Positions 12,571 to 13,293 of a stretch of DNA of 13,293 nucleotides are shown one piece after another. The DNA is taken from NCBI GenBank assembly GCA_030684415.1, contig JAUXNL010000278.1, positions 1-13,293 of the forward strand, in the 5' to 3' direction. Below the pieces are notes generated by a model. The model saw only the letters and a list, made by a program, of their open reading frames with translations. It ran no database searches and was not told the origin of the DNA. Position numbers and translations under genes: made by a program. This DNA comes from Moraxellaceae bacterium. GTDB lineage: Bacteria; Pseudomonadota; Gammaproteobacteria; Pseudomonadales; Moraxellaceae. Positions within the stretch are counted from its first letter, which is position 1; each line of letters starts with the position of its first letter.

Positions 12571-13293
12571 ATGGCATACGGCCGCATCCCTGAATCCTTT
12601 ATCGACGACGTGCTGCTGCGCACGGATATCGTCGATCTCGTCGATTCGCGGGTGAAGCTGAAAAAAGCTGGCAAGAATTACAGCGCCTGCTGCCCCTTCC
12701 ACCGCGAAAAAACCCCGTCGTTCACCGTCAGCCGCGAAAAGCAGTTCTATTACTGCTTCGGCTGCGGCGCTTCCGGTAATGCCGTCAGCTTCCTGATGGA
12801 TTACGAACGCAAAGGCTTCCTCGAAAGCCTCACCGAACTGGCCGGCCGCGTCGGTCTGGAAGTCCCGGACACGCGCGACCCCGACGCACCACCGCGCGAA
12901 TCACAGCAGCCGCTCTATGATCAGCTCGATGCCGCCGCGCACTATTTCGAGCAGCAACTGCGCCACCACCGCGAAAAAGAAAAAGCCGTCGGCTACTTCC
13001 GCAAACGCGGCCTGACCGGGCAAATCGCCAAGCACTACCGGCTCGGCTATGCGCCGCCCGGCTGGGACAATCTGCTGAGCGCACTTGGCACTACCGAAGA
13101 GGCCAAGAAGCATCTGCTTGCCACTGGCCTCGTGGTGCGCAACGAGCAAGGCAACCGCGTTTATGACGCCATGCGCGACCGGGTGATTTTCCCTATCCGC
13201 GATTTCCGTGGACGTGTCATCGCTTTTGGCGGGCGCGTGCTCACCGATGAAAAACCGAAATACCTGAACTCACCCGAATCGCCTGTGTTCCAC
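12571..13293 (+). CDS. dnaG: DNA primase (3' partial)
   Basis: First 241 codons of DnaG primase, which makes RNA primers for Okazaki fragments and pairs with the DnaB helicase; the frame is open to the window end. The N-terminus (GRIPESFIDDVLLRTDIVDLVDSRVKLKKAGKNY, shown here as family match in pieces) agrees closely with E. coli. The CHC2 zinc domain has ligands Cys41, His44, Cys62 and Cys65 in CCPFHREKTPSFTV and QFYYCFGCGASGN. The start of the RNA-polymerase-like core follows, with YFRKRGLTG, HYRLGYAPPGWDNL, DRVIFPIRDFRGRVIAFGGR and KYLNSPESPVFH. The TOPRIM catalytic part and the helicase-binding C-terminus lie beyond the window. The ATG at 12571 fits the family start, but its upstream CCGAGCAACC is a weak ribosome-binding site, in line with low primase levels. 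rpoD probably follows. Confidence 0.97.
   Translation, partial: MAYGRIPESFIDDVLLRTDIVDLVDSRVKLKKAGKNYSACCPFHREKTPSFTVSREKQFYYCFGCGASGNAVSFLMDYERKGFLESLTELAGRVGLEVPDTRDPDAPPRESQQPLYDQLDAAAHYFEQQLRHHREKEKAVGYFRKRGLTGQIAKHYRLGYAPPGWDNLLSALGTTEEAKKHLLATGLVVRNEQGNRVYDAMRDRVIFPIRDFRGRVIAFGGRVLTDEKPKYLNSPESPVFH

Noticed and set aside
11800..12702. 300-codon minus-strand frame across yqeY, the gap and the start of dnaG
   Set aside because: It is antisense to two certain genes, is very Ser/Arg/Ala-rich and shows no domain; it is a GC-rich shadow frame.

Overview
The window reads as chromosomal core sequence from a gammaproteobacterium with fairly high GC. The protein families closely resemble their E. 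coli and Pseudomonas counterparts. As I remember the Pseudomonas aeruginosa map, the order prkA, yeaH, spoVR, cca, folK/folB, plsY, tsaD, rpsU, yqeY, dnaG is essentially that found there around PA0577-PA0588, so a Pseudomonadales-like lineage is my best guess. I cannot fix a genus. There is no sign of a prophage, IS element, CRISPR array, tRNA or rRNA gene.

Region by region. (1) 2-4076, plus strand: a stress/stationary-phase operon with the C-terminal part of the serine protein kinase PrkA (cut by the window start), the von Willebrand-type YeaH (DUF444) protein and a SpoVR-family protein; the last two overlap by ATGA. (2) 4077-5562: a convergent gap with a hairpin, a minus-strand EamA/DMT exporter, and a 250-bp divergent region. 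That region holds a strong minus-strand intrinsic terminator and, just before it, an unannotated 34-codon reading frame. (3) 5563-7591, plus strand: cca (CCA-adding tRNA nucleotidyltransferase) and a pteridine reductase, 13 bp apart. (4) 7626-9014, minus strand: folB and folK overlapping by one base, then a hotdog-fold thioesterase. (5) 9158-9775 plus strand plsY, and 10117-11139 minus strand tsaD, convergent around a 341-bp gap that appears to hold a small broken reading frame. (6) 11332-13293, plus strand: the macromolecular synthesis cluster rpsU, yqeY and dnaG (cut by the window end), with a good sigma70 promoter before rpsU and hairpins plus an intrinsic terminator between rpsU and yqeY.

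How the genes fit together. The window is rich in translation and replication housekeeping: CCA tails and t6A37 on tRNAs, ribosomal protein S21, a GatB/YqeY-type protein and primase. PlsY supplies the first acylation step of phospholipid synthesis. FolB, FolK and the pteridine reductase belong to reduced-pterin/folate metabolism, split over two convergent units. The PrkA-YeaH-SpoVR trio is a conserved stress module.

The core genes are all known families. The parts not explained by known genes are small: the 34-codon frame with its own terminator upstream of the EamA gene (which may instead be an attenuator leader), the apparently frameshifted small frame downstream of tsaD, the triple hairpin after rpsU and a degenerate tandem repeat before dnaG. 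I found no convincing large new system.
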